The notes beneath the pieces were generated by a model that saw only the letters and a program-made list of their open reading frames with translations, had not been told where the DNA came from and did no database searches. The translations under genes were made by a program, and so were the position numbers. DNA of 64,000 nucleotides from an uncultured Eubacteriales bacterium (GTDB taxonomy: Bacteria; Bacillota; Clostridia; Christensenellales; Aristaeellaceae): positions 1 through 64,000 of the forward strand of contig CADAPM010000003.1 in the NCBI GenBank assembly GCA_902789795.1, in the 5' to 3' direction. Below are positions 54,741 through 63,730 of this stretch, piece by piece. The first letter of the stretch is position 1; every line of letters begins with the position of its first letter.

Positions 54741-55652
54741 ATGAACTTTGATCTGCGGGACCTGACCTGCCTGATGGCCGTGGTGGATGCCAACAGCTTC
54801 ACCCGCGCCGCAGAGCAGCTGCACATCACCCAGCCCGCCCTGAGCCGCAAGATCCGCGACCTGGAGGCGCGGCTGGGCGTACCTCTCCTGGAGAGGACCA
54901 CCCGCCACGTAAAGCTGACAAAGGCGGGCCATGTGCTGAGCCGATATGCCCAGTCCATCCTCGAGACCTGCCGTGAAGCTGAGGAATCCATCGCGCGCCT
55001 GTCCGCAGTATCGGATCCGGTGATCGAGCTGGCTTACGGCAGCCGGGCACAGTTCTATTACCTCCTCCGGCTCATCGACCGCCTCCAGAGCCGATGCCCG
55101 AAACAGCGCGTCAGCATTTCCCACGGCAGCATGTTCGAGCAGCTGTTCACTGGCAAGGTGGATGCCGCCGTCCTGATGGAGGGCACCATCGCCGGCCAGG
55201 AATGGGCCGATTACCGCCGCCTGAACGACTGCGGGCTCTCAGCCTTCTTCCCAAAGGGCTACTTTCCCCAGGGCTGTACCGAAGTGAGCTTTGAAGATCT
55301 GCGCGGTCAGAACCTGATCTTCCCTTCCTCCGGGCTCGCCGGCGAACGGGTCCCGGCCAGGGACCTGCATGCCCTCGTCCGTGATACGCTGCTGTCCGCG
55401 GATTTCCCGGAAAAAGCGTTCCGGACCGGTCAGAGTGCGGAAGAATTCTCTTCCCGCATCCTTTCGGAGCATATTTTCGGCATCATGCCCGATTCCTCCA
55501 GCATCATCAATAACGAAATGATCGGCTCCCTGCCGATCCGCGAATGCCGCACCGGTTTCGGCATCGCCCTGGCCTGGAACCGCTCCGATTCCGATATGCC
55601 GGCGATCAAGCTCCTGCGCGAAGCAGCTGAATTTATATCAAATCAAGCATAA
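54741..55652 (+). CDS. LysR family transcriptional regulator
   Basis: 303-aa LysR: winged helix-turn-helix (1-60, LRDLTCLMAVVDANSFTRAAEQLHITQPALSRKIRDLEARLGVPLLERT) and effector-binding domain (about 90-300). It starts 15 bases after the galactanase gene, on the same strand, and precedes two hydrolase-membrane protein genes. Control of one or both is likely but untested. Confidence 0.92.
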   Translation: MNFDLRDLTCLMAVVDANSFTRAAEQLHITQPALSRKIRDLEARLGVPLLERTTRHVKLTKAGHVLSRYAQSILETCREAEESIARLSAVSDPVIELAYGSRAQFYYLLRLIDRLQSRCPKQRVSISHGSMFEQLFTGKVDAAVLMEGTIAGQEWADYRRLNDCGLSAFFPKGYFPQGCTEVSFEDLRGQNLIFPSSGLAGERVPARDLHALVRDTLLSADFPEKAFRTGQSAEEFSSRILSEHIFGIMPDSSSIINNEMIGSLPIRECRTGFGIALAWNRSDSDMPAIKLLREAAEFISNQA

Positions 55653-55953
55653 ATCAAAACCATATAAGTTTCATCTATAATCAACAGGCATTTCCCTTTT
55701 CGGCCGAAAGATAGTAAAATTGTATCGAAATGTGGATAGATCCCACAAAAACCGATATAAGGGAGATGTTTGGCATGCAGAAACTGTTTTGCCCCGCTGC
55801 CGTCCGTATGTATGCTGTTTGGCATACCCGGACCTGCGGACCCTGAAGACGCCGTCTTTGAGCAGACCATTGACTGGGATGCCGGGTACGGTGTCTTTGT
55901 CATTGGCTCAATTACCAGGAAGTGTGTTCATTCATGGATAAGGAGAGGGAAAA
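55653..55953. other. Intergenic region with palindrome and a coding-like remnant
   Basis: No gene with a good start lies here. A perfect 12-base palindrome TTTCGGCCGAAA (55698-55709) is followed by TAAAAT, and may be a LysR-type operator with a promoter. From about 55800 a frame reading LFGIPGPADPEDAVFEQTIDWDAGYGVFVIGSI has protein-like composition but no start site; it may be a remnant. Confidence 0.45.
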
Positions 55954-58074
55954 ATGAAAAAGAAATTCAAAACCGCGGCATGCGTTTTCCTGGCCTTGAT
56001 CATCGTATTCAGTTTTGCAGCCCAGCTGATCATCACCCAGGGATTCAAAATCAGCGTATCCCATGTCACATTGGAAGTGCGCGGAGCGGACCTGACCATG
56101 GATATTTACCGCCCGTCCAAGGTGACAGCGGACACGAAGCTCCCGTGCATGATCCTGAGCCATGGCGGCTCTGAGTGCATGTCGGTGGACAGCATTCACG
56201 CCTGGGAGTATGCGCGCCGCGGATATGTGGTCGTGAACGTCAATATGTACGGCGCGGGTACGGCCGACATGCCGGATTACTTTGAAGACGGCAAACCGTA
56301 CAACCGCAACCAGGGCACCAGCGGCCTGTACGACGCGCTGCAGTATGCCCGCTCCATCTCCTATGTCGATCCTTCGAAGATCGGCCTGTGGGGGCATTCC
56401 CAGTCTTATTCGATCTACGGGCCCGTGTTGGTCCTGGATGGCGCGCTGCTGTCTCTGAACGACCGCATGTACAATGCCCTGCATGACGAGTTCGGCCTGG
56501 AGATCTCGCCGGAACAGCTGGCCCTCAGCGCCGACGAGTTTGCCGAAAAGAACCTGTCTGAAGCCCAGATGGAGAAGTACAACTACATCAAGGCCGAGCA
56601 GCAGAAGATCGTCGACAATTATGTCGTCGCTGCCCGCGTATTTGACAATAACTCCTGCCTTGTCAAGACGACGGTAGCCGGCAATGAAGTGGTCCGCAGC
56701 GTGCATACCAACCTGCAGATCGGCGGCGAGCGCAACGGCACCTCTGCCACCTCCGCTACCCGCTTCACCCAGCCCAACGACCGCTACAAGACCATCTTCT
56801 GCGTAGACGGACCGATGGAGCGCAATTCCTATTACCAGATCCCCGATACCGTCGCCGATCCTCAGGCGCGTTCCACCTTCCTCGGCACTGCGTTCGAGAC
56901 CAGCTCCGCCACCAACATTCCTCTCCGCGAAGCCTTTGCCAACCGCAGCGTCTACTTTACCTACAATCCTTCCACGCACCACAATGGCAACCTCTGGTCG
57001 CCGCTCGCTGTGGGAACCACCATGGAATTCTTCACCCAGGCGCTGAATTACAACAACGGCAACCTGGATGATCCCAACACCAAGCCCATCCCCTGCAACC
57101 AGCTGCTCAGCGCGTATATTGCCCTGGCCATGACCACGCTGGCCACCTTCGCTCTGCTCGGCTTTCTCGGTGCCCTGGCAGGCCTGCTGCTGACAACCGA
57201 GCATTATGCTGGCTGCGCGCTCCCCGCTTATCAGCCCCATCTCAAGATCAAGAGCCTCGACTTCCTGGTGGTCACCATCATCGCCACGATCACTTCCTTC
57301 GTCGGCGCGTACTATGGCTCGAATGAGACCCTCGGCCTGCAGACATCCAACGCGTTTATGTCGAAGTTCCTGCCGACGGAGCCCGGCCATGCCCGCCTGT
57401 GGTTCATGATCGGCGCGACCGCCGTGTGCGGCGCAGTCCTGTTCGGGATCTTCATGCTGATCAGCAAGCGCCGTTCCGGCAAGTCCACTGTCGCAAAGTT
57501 GTCTGACCTTCATATCGGGATCAGCTTCAAGAACGTGATGAAGACCCTCGGCCTTACCGTCGTGATGTTCATTGCCGCTTACATCCTCACCGCGTTCGTC
57601 ATGGGGGCTTTCGACGGACGCTTCCAGTTTGTGGACGGCAGCCTGGAGCTGATGAAGCCCTATTCCTTCGTGCGCATGCTCAAGTACTTCGTCCTGGTGC
57701 TGCCCTTCACCTTCATCATCAGCATCCTGAACAACCTGACCGTGGTGGAAGGCGTCAGCGACAGCGCGGACACGGCCATCTCGGTGGTCATCAACTCCCT
57801 GGGCACCTGGCTGTTCATCATCCTGGCCTACATCATCACCTTCTCCACGCCTGACCACATGACCGCCCTGGGCCTGCACACCATGCTTCCCGCCTTCTTC
57901 CTGGTGCCGATGTGCAACTACCTGTACCGCAAGCTGTACAAGGTGACCGGAAGCGTCTGGGCCGGAGCGTTCTTTGTGGCGATCTTCCTGGCATGGCGTC
58001 TGGCGGGCTACGTCTCCCACCGCTTCATGTTCTGGGGTTACGACAGCGTGATCAGCCGCTTCTTCGGCTTCTGA
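55954..58074 (+). CDS. Alpha/beta-hydrolase with multi-span membrane domain (paralogue A)
   Basis: 706-aa membrane protein. One N-terminal span (1-30) anchors an extracellular alpha/beta-hydrolase (about 35-340): oxyanion LSHGGSECMSV, nucleophile elbow GLWGHSQSYSIY, and a possible His in NPSTHHNGN. The C-terminal half (about 380-706) has about eight hydrophobic segments (AYIALAMTTLATFALLGFLGALAGLLL, WLFIILAYIITF, AGAFFVAIFLAWRLAGYV). The next gene has the same plan, so the two form a pair. GAGAGGG precedes the ATG. Family name not recognised; a membrane-tethered esterase or acyltransferase are options. Confidence 0.8.
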   Translation: MKKKFKTAACVFLALIIVFSFAAQLIITQGFKISVSHVTLEVRGADLTMDIYRPSKVTADTKLPCMILSHGGSECMSVDSIHAWEYARRGYVVVNVNMYGAGTADMPDYFEDGKPYNRNQGTSGLYDALQYARSISYVDPSKIGLWGHSQSYSIYGPVLVLDGALLSLNDRMYNALHDEFGLEISPEQLALSADEFAEKNLSEAQMEKYNYIKAEQQKIVDNYVVAARVFDNNSCLVKTTVAGNEVVRSVHTNLQIGGERNGTSATSATRFTQPNDRYKTIFCVDGPMERNSYYQIPDTVADPQARSTFLGTAFETSSATNIPLREAFANRSVYFTYNPSTHHNGNLWSPLAVGTTMEFFTQALNYNNGNLDDPNTKPIPCNQLLSAYIALAMTTLATFALLGFLGALAGLLLTTEHYAGCALPAYQPHLKIKSLDFLVVTIIATITSFVGAYYGSNETLGLQTSNAFMSKFLPTEPGHARLWFMIGATAVCGAVLFGIFMLISKRRSGKSTVAKLSDLHIGISFKNVMKTLGLTVVMFIAAYILTAFVMGAFDGRFQFVDGSLELMKPYSFVRMLKYFVLVLPFTFIISILNNLTVVEGVSDSADTAISVVINSLGTWLFIILAYIITFSTPDHMTALGLHTMLPAFFLVPMCNYLYRKLYKVTGSVWAGAFFVAIFLAWRLAGYVSHRFMFWGYDSVISRFFGF

Positions 58075-58126
58075 TACCTATTCTGACTGATCACCGGATA
58101 CGGTTCACAAAAGGAGGAATCATTCC

Positions 58127-60013
58127 ATGAAAAAGCGTCATCCGCTCGTACTCTCTCTGTGCGCAGTGATCTGCGTCTTCATCCTCGCGCTGGTGTTCAT
58201 CATCGGCACTTCGACCACCTGGGGCAAGGTGGAGATCACGGATCTCAACCTGGTCACCGCCGACGGCGACAAGATCCACACCCTGCTGTACAAGCCCCGG
58301 GCCGCCAATGAGGAGAACAAGGTACCTCTGGCCATCATCGCCCACGGCGGCAGCGACATGCTGGAGCAGGCCAGCGGCTACGCCATCGAGCTTTCCCGCC
58401 GCGGCTACGCGGTGGTCACCTATGACTACATGGCCCAGGCCGATTCCGACATACCCACCGGCAATTCGGAAAACAACTCCGGCATTTCCGGCTACGGCAA
58501 GCGCGGCCTGAACACCATCTGGAACACCGTGAAGTTCTTCAACTTCGTGGATACGGACCACATCGTCACCATGGGCCACTCCGGCGGCGGCATGCACACG
58601 GTGGGCTTCGCCATCGACCACCAGGATGAGATCTTCCTGCAGGTCAACCTGGGCATGAACATGTACGGCCCGAAGACCGTGACCGAACACAACTTCAACT
58701 TCGTCAACATCCTGGGCGACTCGGACGAATCCGCCCTGGCCCGCGCCGTGGGCGACACCAACTGGAGCCACTTCCAGGTGGAGCAGCTGAAGCGCATCTT
58801 CTTCAACGATTATGAGACGCCCGCCGAACAGCTGCCCGAGCTGATCCTGAACAAGGTGTACACCGTGACCGGCACCGACGGCAAGACATACACCCGCACC
58901 GCCTACATGCCCGACTCCTGCCACGCCTACTACCTGTGCGACCAGGACGCGGTCAAGACCGTCATCTACGCCATCACCAGCCAGGTGGGCCTGGGCCTGG
59001 ACGCGGGCGTCAAGTCCTATGATGATTACAAGAAGATTTCCACGGTCTGGCAGCTGCACGACATCGGCTACGCTCTGGAGCTGCTGGCCATCATCGGCCT
59101 CATGGGCGTGGTCGCCGTGGCCCTGACCAAGGCGCCCTTCTTCAAGTCCCTGATGCTCAAACCGATGCAGAACGTCGGCTACAAGAAGGGCAGCCCCCAG
59201 TGGATCATCGCGCTCATCCTGCTGTGCATCCTGCCGCCCGCCCTGTACGCCACCGGCAAACTGCCGCAGGATACCTTCCTGGGCTTCATCCCCGTGAGCC
59301 AGCTGTGGCTGCTGGACGGCAACGTCAGCGCCTGGCTGTGCTGGCAGTGGCTGCTGTCGCTGGTGCTGATCGTGCTGTTCCTGATCTACCACTTCACCTA
59401 CGGCAAGAAGCATGGCGGCGACCTGCGCAACTACGGCTTCGCCACCTCGGATGACAACAGGTTCTCCTTCGTCTACATCCTCAAGTCCCTGCTTTACGGC
59501 CTGATCACCGTGGGCAGCGGCTATGCCCTGATGGCCATCGCCACCCACTTCACCCAGCAGGGCCTGCACATCATGACCTTCATGATGCGCACCATCAGCG
59601 CCAACCGCAGCTTCATCTTCTTCATGTACTTCCTGTTCCTGGTGCCCTACTTCCTCAGCAGCACGCTGGCCGCCCGCTCCCTGGGCTTCAACGGCGACGG
59701 CACCAACAAGACCGCGGCGAAGAACGTGGGCATCATGACGGCCATCGCTGTCGGCGGCCTGCTGATCCTGTGGATCGTGTTCGTGGTCGTGCTGAACGTG
59801 AACAACGTGATCCTGCCCATGTTCAAGGTCAACCGCCTGTACATCCTGGGCGTCGGCCTGATCCCCATGATCATTGGCATCAGCGTCGGCAACGCCATCA
59901 ACGTATTCATCAGCCAGAAGGCCAACTCCATCTGGCCCGGCCTCTTCACCGCCGTCCTCTGGGGCACCTGGACCGTGGCCTCCACCACCGCGGTGCTCAA
60001 GTACATCTACTGA
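58127..60013 (+). CDS. Alpha/beta-hydrolase with multi-span membrane domain (paralogue B)
   Basis: 628-aa membrane protein built like its upstream neighbour: N-terminal span (7-30), extracellular alpha/beta-hydrolase (about 35-290; IIAHGGSDMLEQ, MGHSGGGMHTVG, MPDSCHAYYL), then about eight to nine membrane spans (320-628). The two differ in sequence but share layout and gene order, suggesting an old duplication, perhaps with divided tasks. GGAGGAATC precedes the ATG. A terminator follows at 60054. Confidence 0.8.
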   Translation: MKKRHPLVLSLCAVICVFILALVFIIGTSTTWGKVEITDLNLVTADGDKIHTLLYKPRAANEENKVPLAIIAHGGSDMLEQASGYAIELSRRGYAVVTYDYMAQADSDIPTGNSENNSGISGYGKRGLNTIWNTVKFFNFVDTDHIVTMGHSGGGMHTVGFAIDHQDEIFLQVNLGMNMYGPKTVTEHNFNFVNILGDSDESALARAVGDTNWSHFQVEQLKRIFFNDYETPAEQLPELILNKVYTVTGTDGKTYTRTAYMPDSCHAYYLCDQDAVKTVIYAITSQVGLGLDAGVKSYDDYKKISTVWQLHDIGYALELLAIIGLMGVVAVALTKAPFFKSLMLKPMQNVGYKKGSPQWIIALILLCILPPALYATGKLPQDTFLGFIPVSQLWLLDGNVSAWLCWQWLLSLVLIVLFLIYHFTYGKKHGGDLRNYGFATSDDNRFSFVYILKSLLYGLITVGSGYALMAIATHFTQQGLHIMTFMMRTISANRSFIFFMYFLFLVPYFLSSTLAARSLGFNGDGTNKTAAKNVGIMTAIAVGGLLILWIVFVVVLNVNNVILPMFKVNRLYILGVGLIPMIIGISVGNAINVFISQKANSIWPGLFTAVLWGTWTVASTTAVLKYIY

Positions 60014-60053
60014 TCCCCAAAAGAGCCCGGGTGTGGGCTTCCGAACGGCGCTA

Positions 60054-60088
60054 CCGCGCAGTCCTTCAGTGGGCTGCGCGGCAGTTTT
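60054..60088 (+). terminator. Rho-independent terminator
   Basis: CCGCGCAG and CTGCGCGG form an eight-base-pair stem with a 12-base loop, then CAGTTTT. Confidence 0.75.
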
Positions 60089-60105
60089 CTGTTGAGGGAT
60101 TATCC

Positions 60106-60134
60106 TTGAATTATTTCCGGGTTTGTGGCATAAT
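60106..60134 (+). promoter_or_regulatory. Promoter of the GH27 gene
   Basis: TTGAAT (60106-60111) and CATAAT (60129-60134), spacer 17, 46 bases before the start codon. Confidence 0.7.
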
Positions 60135-60180
60135 CATTCCGACCCATTCAGACAAATAACAGGTATGAGGAGGATCCGAT

Positions 60181-61428
60181 ATGATCGCACAGTATCCGCC
60201 CATGGGCTGGAACAGCTGGGACTGCTGGGGAGCAGCCGTCACCGAGGAAACGGTCCGGAAAAACGCCGAGATCATGGCGGCGAAGCTCAGATCCTTCGGC
60301 TGGGAGTACATCGTCGTAGATATCCAGTGGTATCAGCCCACGGCGGTCGATCACAGCTACGCGCCCTTCGCGCCGCTCACGATGGACGGCTGCGGACGGC
60401 TGCAGCCCGCTGTGAACCGTTTTCCCTCCGCCCGGGACGGCCAGGGCTTCAAGCCGCTGGCGGACTATGTGCACAGCCTGGGGCTCAAATTCGGCCTCCA
60501 CATCATGCGCGGCGTGCCCCGCCAGGCGGCCCAGCAGCAGTTACCCATCGACGACAGCGAGTGGAGCTGCGCCGACGCGGCGAACCCCAACGACGTCTGC
60601 GCCTGGAACCCGGATATGTACGGCACCCGGGCGGACACCCCGGCGGCCCGGGATTATTATAACAGCGTTTTCCGCCTCTTCGCCCAATGGAGCGTGGACT
60701 TTGTGAAGTGCGACGACATCGCCCGGGAGTACCCCCACTGCCGGCGCGAGATCGAGGTCATCTCCGAGGCCTGTGGCGGCTGCGGGCGGGACATCGTGCT
60801 CTCCCTCTCCCCCGGTCCGGCCCCGCTGGAGCAGGCGGAGCACCTGAAGACCTGGGCCAATATGTGGCGCGTCACCGACGATTTCTGGGACGACTGGAGC
60901 CTGCTCAAGGGCATGTTCGAGCGCGCGCAGAAGTGGTGCAGCTGGACGATCCCCGGCCACTGGCCGGATCAGGACATGCTGCCCGTAGGCGCCCTGCGCC
61001 AGTGCGAGGACCCGGAGGGATGGACCCGCTTCACCCCTGCGGAGCAGCGCACCATGATGACCCTCTGGTGCATGGTCCGCTCCCCGCTGATGATCGGCGG
61101 CGACCTGACGAAGCTGGACGCCTTCACCCAGCGGCTGCTGACCAACGCGCCGCTCCTCGCCATTGAGAAAGAGACCATCGGCGCCCGCTGTCTCCGGCTC
61201 ACGGACCAGGAGGCCATTTTCGCCGCCTACCGTCGGGACGGCGGCGGCTACATCGCGCTGTTCAACCTCTCCGATCAGGCCCGCCAACTGGTCTGCCCGC
61301 CCACCCTGCACGAGTTCGGCGACTGCCCCGCCAAAGAGCTCTGGTCCGGCGACGTTATCCCGGACGGCTGCCTGAACGTGTGCCTCCAGCCCCACGACTG
61401 CGCGGTGTACAGGATGAAGAGTGTTTAA
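60181..61428 (+). CDS. GH27 alpha-galactosidase-like enzyme
   Basis: 415-aa glycosidase without signal peptide, so probably acting on imported oligosaccharides. N terminus PPMGWNSWDCWG, then the nucleophile Asp in FVKCDDIAREYP and the acid/base Asp in MWRVTDDFWDDW. The C-terminal beta domain (about 340-415) is typical. GAGGAGG precedes the ATG. Substrate could be alpha-galactosides or alpha-N-acetylgalactosaminides; both are known in GH27. Confidence 0.92.
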   Translation: MIAQYPPMGWNSWDCWGAAVTEETVRKNAEIMAAKLRSFGWEYIVVDIQWYQPTAVDHSYAPFAPLTMDGCGRLQPAVNRFPSARDGQGFKPLADYVHSLGLKFGLHIMRGVPRQAAQQQLPIDDSEWSCADAANPNDVCAWNPDMYGTRADTPAARDYYNSVFRLFAQWSVDFVKCDDIAREYPHCRREIEVISEACGGCGRDIVLSLSPGPAPLEQAEHLKTWANMWRVTDDFWDDWSLLKGMFERAQKWCSWTIPGHWPDQDMLPVGALRQCEDPEGWTRFTPAEQRTMMTLWCMVRSPLMIGGDLTKLDAFTQRLLTNAPLLAIEKETIGARCLRLTDQEAIFAAYRRDGGGYIALFNLSDQARQLVCPPTLHEFGDCPAKELWSGDVIPDGCLNVCLQPHDCAVYRMKSV

Positions 61429-61466
61429 GCTGTCATCCGCGAAAGTCTTGCCAGGGACGTCATTGG

Positions 61467-61557
61467 TTCTCAATACTACTGAGAGCAATTGGTACTTTAC
61501 AAAAAATTCTCAGTAGTATTGAGAATTTTTCTGTTTTATGTTATTATTCTCAGTAGC
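61467..61557. promoter_or_regulatory. TCTCA-N7-TGAGA operator set upstream of the AAA ATPase gene
   Basis: Two full copies, TTCTCAATACTACTGAGA (61467-61484) and TCTCAGTAGTATTGAGAA (61508-61525), are exact reverse complements of each other over 18 bases, and each is itself an interrupted palindrome (TCTCA, 7 bases, TGAGA). A half copy TTCTCAGTAG follows at 61547-61556. The first two can also form a hairpin before TTTTT and may end the GH27 transcript. Confidence 0.8.
61519..61547 (+). promoter_or_regulatory. Promoter of the AAA ATPase gene, overlapping the operator
   Basis: TTGAGA (61519-61524) and TATTAT (61542-61547), spacer 17. The -35 box lies in the second operator copy and the -10 box abuts the half copy, the layout of a repressed promoter. 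Confidence 0.65.
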
Positions 61558-61588
61558 AAACGCTGAACACCCTGGAGCGGAGGACATC

Positions 61589-62770
61589 ATGATGATCGTC
61601 AGAGAAAAGTATCTTTCAGAGATCAGAGGCTTTTATGACAGTGATCTGATCAAGATCATCACCGGCGTGCGTCGGTGCGGGAAATCTGTCGTACTGGAGC
61701 AGATCATTGCAGAAATATCTGAGAGGACAAAGAATATCGTCTACCTGGATTTCGATGACAGAGCAGTCACAGCCAGCATCACTTCCTGGCAAGATATCGT
61801 TCAATATGTGACTGCTCACAGGGAACAGGGACTTTGCTATGTTTTTCTGGACGAGATCCAGGAGATCGACGGATGGCCCCTCGCCTGTCGCTCCCTGCGG
61901 CGCGAGGATTGCTCGGTCTTTATCACCGGCTCCAATTCAAAGCTATTGTCCAAAGAATTCACACGGGAGCTATCCGGGCGGTACGTCGCCTTTCAGATCA
62001 GGCCCTTCGTCTACCTGGAAATGGCCCAGTACGCCGAGCAGCTCCATAAGGAGTGCACTATCGAAGACTATCTGGTATGGGGCGGATTCCCAAAACGGCT
62101 GGAATTCGGAAGCATTCAGGAACAAAAACGCTATCTGAACGATCTTGATGAAACGATCGTTGCCAATGACATCATCAATCGATATCAGATCCGGAAACAG
62201 GTCGAATTCCGGAAAACAGCCAACTTTATTCTGACGTCCAACAGCCGCATGTACTCAGCCAAATCCATCGCGGACCATCTGAGGGGCAACGGCATCTCCA
62301 TCGCCACAAATACCGTTCAAAAATGGATCAGCTATCTGAAAGAAGCTTACATCATCGATGAGATATTCCGGTATTCCAGAAAAGCCAGCCGCTCCCTGGA
62401 GCAGAGCCGAAAGCTGTACGACTGCGATGTCGGCTTGAACTCTCTGCGTCATCTGGATGGTCATTTTGATATAACACACAATCTTGAAAACATTGTCTAC
62501 AACGAATTGCTCTACCGGGGGTTTACCTTGTCCGTTTACGACAATAACGGCCGGGAGATCGATTTCCTGGCCGAAAAGGATCAAAAGCGTTATTTCATTC
62601 AGGTCGCCTACACCGTTGCGGATGATAAAACCTGGGATCGCGAATTCAGCGCGTTCAAGGGACTGAGTGCTGTTGATCGAATGATCCTGATCACAAACGA
62701 TGCCATCGATTATTCGACCAGCAATGTGCAGCACATCGCGTTAAAAGACTTTCTGTTGAATGGAATATAA
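61589..62770 (+). CDS. AAA ATPase with DUF4143 (orphan ATPase)
   Basis: 393-aa ATPase. Walker A GVRRCGKSVVL (near 27), Walker B CYVFLDEIQEID (near 90), sensor GSNSKLL, and a C-terminal DUF4143 domain (about 190-390) with winged-helix-like segment NGISIATNTVQKWISYLKEAYII and a nuclease-like core (GREIDFLAE...YFIQVAYTV, in the D-ExK arrangement). These are common, often horizontally spread proteins of unclear role. GGAGGACATC precedes the ATG at 61589. It is AT-richer than its neighbours. A dedicated operator lies upstream. Confidence 0.9.
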   Translation: MMIVREKYLSEIRGFYDSDLIKIITGVRRCGKSVVLEQIIAEISERTKNIVYLDFDDRAVTASITSWQDIVQYVTAHREQGLCYVFLDEIQEIDGWPLACRSLRREDCSVFITGSNSKLLSKEFTRELSGRYVAFQIRPFVYLEMAQYAEQLHKECTIEDYLVWGGFPKRLEFGSIQEQKRYLNDLDETIVANDIINRYQIRKQVEFRKTANFILTSNSRMYSAKSIADHLRGNGISIATNTVQKWISYLKEAYIIDEIFRYSRKASRSLEQSRKLYDCDVGLNSLRHLDGHFDITHNLENIVYNELLYRGFTLSVYDNNGREIDFLAEKDQKRYFIQVAYTVADDKTWDREFSAFKGLSAVDRMILITNDAIDYSTSNVQHIALKDFLLNGI

Positions 62771-62779
62771 AAAGCAAAT

Positions 62780-62818
62780 GTCCCGGGATCCTCTGTCAAA
62801 AGTGATCCCGGGACTTTT
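62780..62818 (+). terminator. Rho-independent terminator of the AAA ATPase gene
   Basis: GTCCCGGGATC and GATCCCGGGAC form an 11-base-pair perfect stem with a 13-base loop, then TTTTATT. Confidence 0.88.
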
Positions 62819-62888
62819 ATTGCTGATCATGCTACGTCAGCCGCAGTGCAGCGCAGCTGCAACAGTATAGTTTAGACAGAAAGCGGCC

Positions 62889-63701
62889 TCAGTCCAGATA
62901 CCCTTCGCGCGCCTTGATGTTGAAGCGCTTTTCGAGCTGGTGCATCTGCTCGTCGGTGATGGTGTTGAGGCGGGGCAGGTGCGCGATCTTCATATAGATC
63001 TCGGCGGCCTTCTCGGCGGTCTCGATGAGGCCGAAGGTCTCGTCCAGGTCCTTGCCGGCGCCGTAGATGCCGTGCTGGCTCCACACCACCAGGCGGGCGG
63101 TGAGCATCTTCTCCGCGGTGGCTTCGCCGATCTCATTGGTGCCGCAGAGCATCCAGGGCAGCACGTTGACGCCCTCGGGGAAGACCACGATGCACTCGGT
63201 GCACATCTGCCACAGGGTGCGGGTGAAGGCCTTTTCATCCAGGTCATGCACATAGGTCATGGCCAGCAGGTTGGCGGGATGGCAGTGCATCACTACGCGG
63301 TTCTTGGCGTCCACCTTCAGGCGCGCCACATGGCTCATCATATGGGCCGGGAACTCGCTGGTGAACTGGCCGCCGTCGGAATAGCCCCACAGCAGGTCCG
63401 CCTGACGGCCCTGGTCCTTGAGGCGCACGATGCCCAGGTTGACGTCCGGCGCGTACTGCACGTTCTTGAAATACTTGCCGGTGCCGGTGACCAGGAAATA
63501 CCTGCCGTCCAGCTCCGGCGCGGTGAAGCCCGTGGGGATGGTGCGCAGGACGCAATCCACATTCAGGTACTCCGCGACCTGCTCTTTTTCCAGCATCAGC
63601 GAGATATTGCCGCCGTTGCGCTCATCCCAGCCGTGGTCATACATATTCGTCGCCGTGCGGAACATTTCCACCATGAAGGGAGCGGTTAAGATGTCTTTCA
63701 T
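62889..63701 (-). CDS. rhaD: Rhamnulose-1-phosphate aldolase
   Basis: 270-aa class II aldolase splitting L-rhamnulose 1-phosphate into dihydroxyacetone phosphate and lactaldehyde. N terminus with GWDERNGGNISLML, then the zinc ligands in VVMHCHPANLLAM and the downstream SQHGIYGAG. The start at 63701 has GGAGG upstream. Upstream on the same strand, past a heptad array, is the C terminus of a sugar isomerase, so a rhamnose/fucose-type pathway is likely. Confidence 0.95.
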   Translation of the reverse strand: MKDILTAPFMVEMFRTATNMYDHGWDERNGGNISLMLEKEQVAEYLNVDCVLRTIPTGFTAPELDGRYFLVTGTGKYFKNVQYAPDVNLGIVRLKDQGRQADLLWGYSDGGQFTSEFPAHMMSHVARLKVDAKNRVVMHCHPANLLAMTYVHDLDEKAFTRTLWQMCTECIVVFPEGVNVLPWMLCGTNEIGEATAEKMLTARLVVWSQHGIYGAGKDLDETFGLIETAEKAAEIYMKIAHLPRLNTITDEQMHQLEKRFNIKAREGYLD

Positions 63702-63730
63702 GATATCGTCCTCCAAATATTGGCTTTTAA

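Noticed and set aside
55770..56174. 134-codon plus-strand frame before hydrolase paralogue A
   Set aside because: No ribosome site and it overlaps the real start of the next gene. A short protein-like piece (about 55800-55900) may be a remnant, but I cannot support a gene.
55912..58020. 702-codon minus-strand frame opposite hydrolase paralogue A
   Set aside because: Antisense shadow with no ribosome site; the plus-strand protein has a clear hydrolase elbow and membrane spans.
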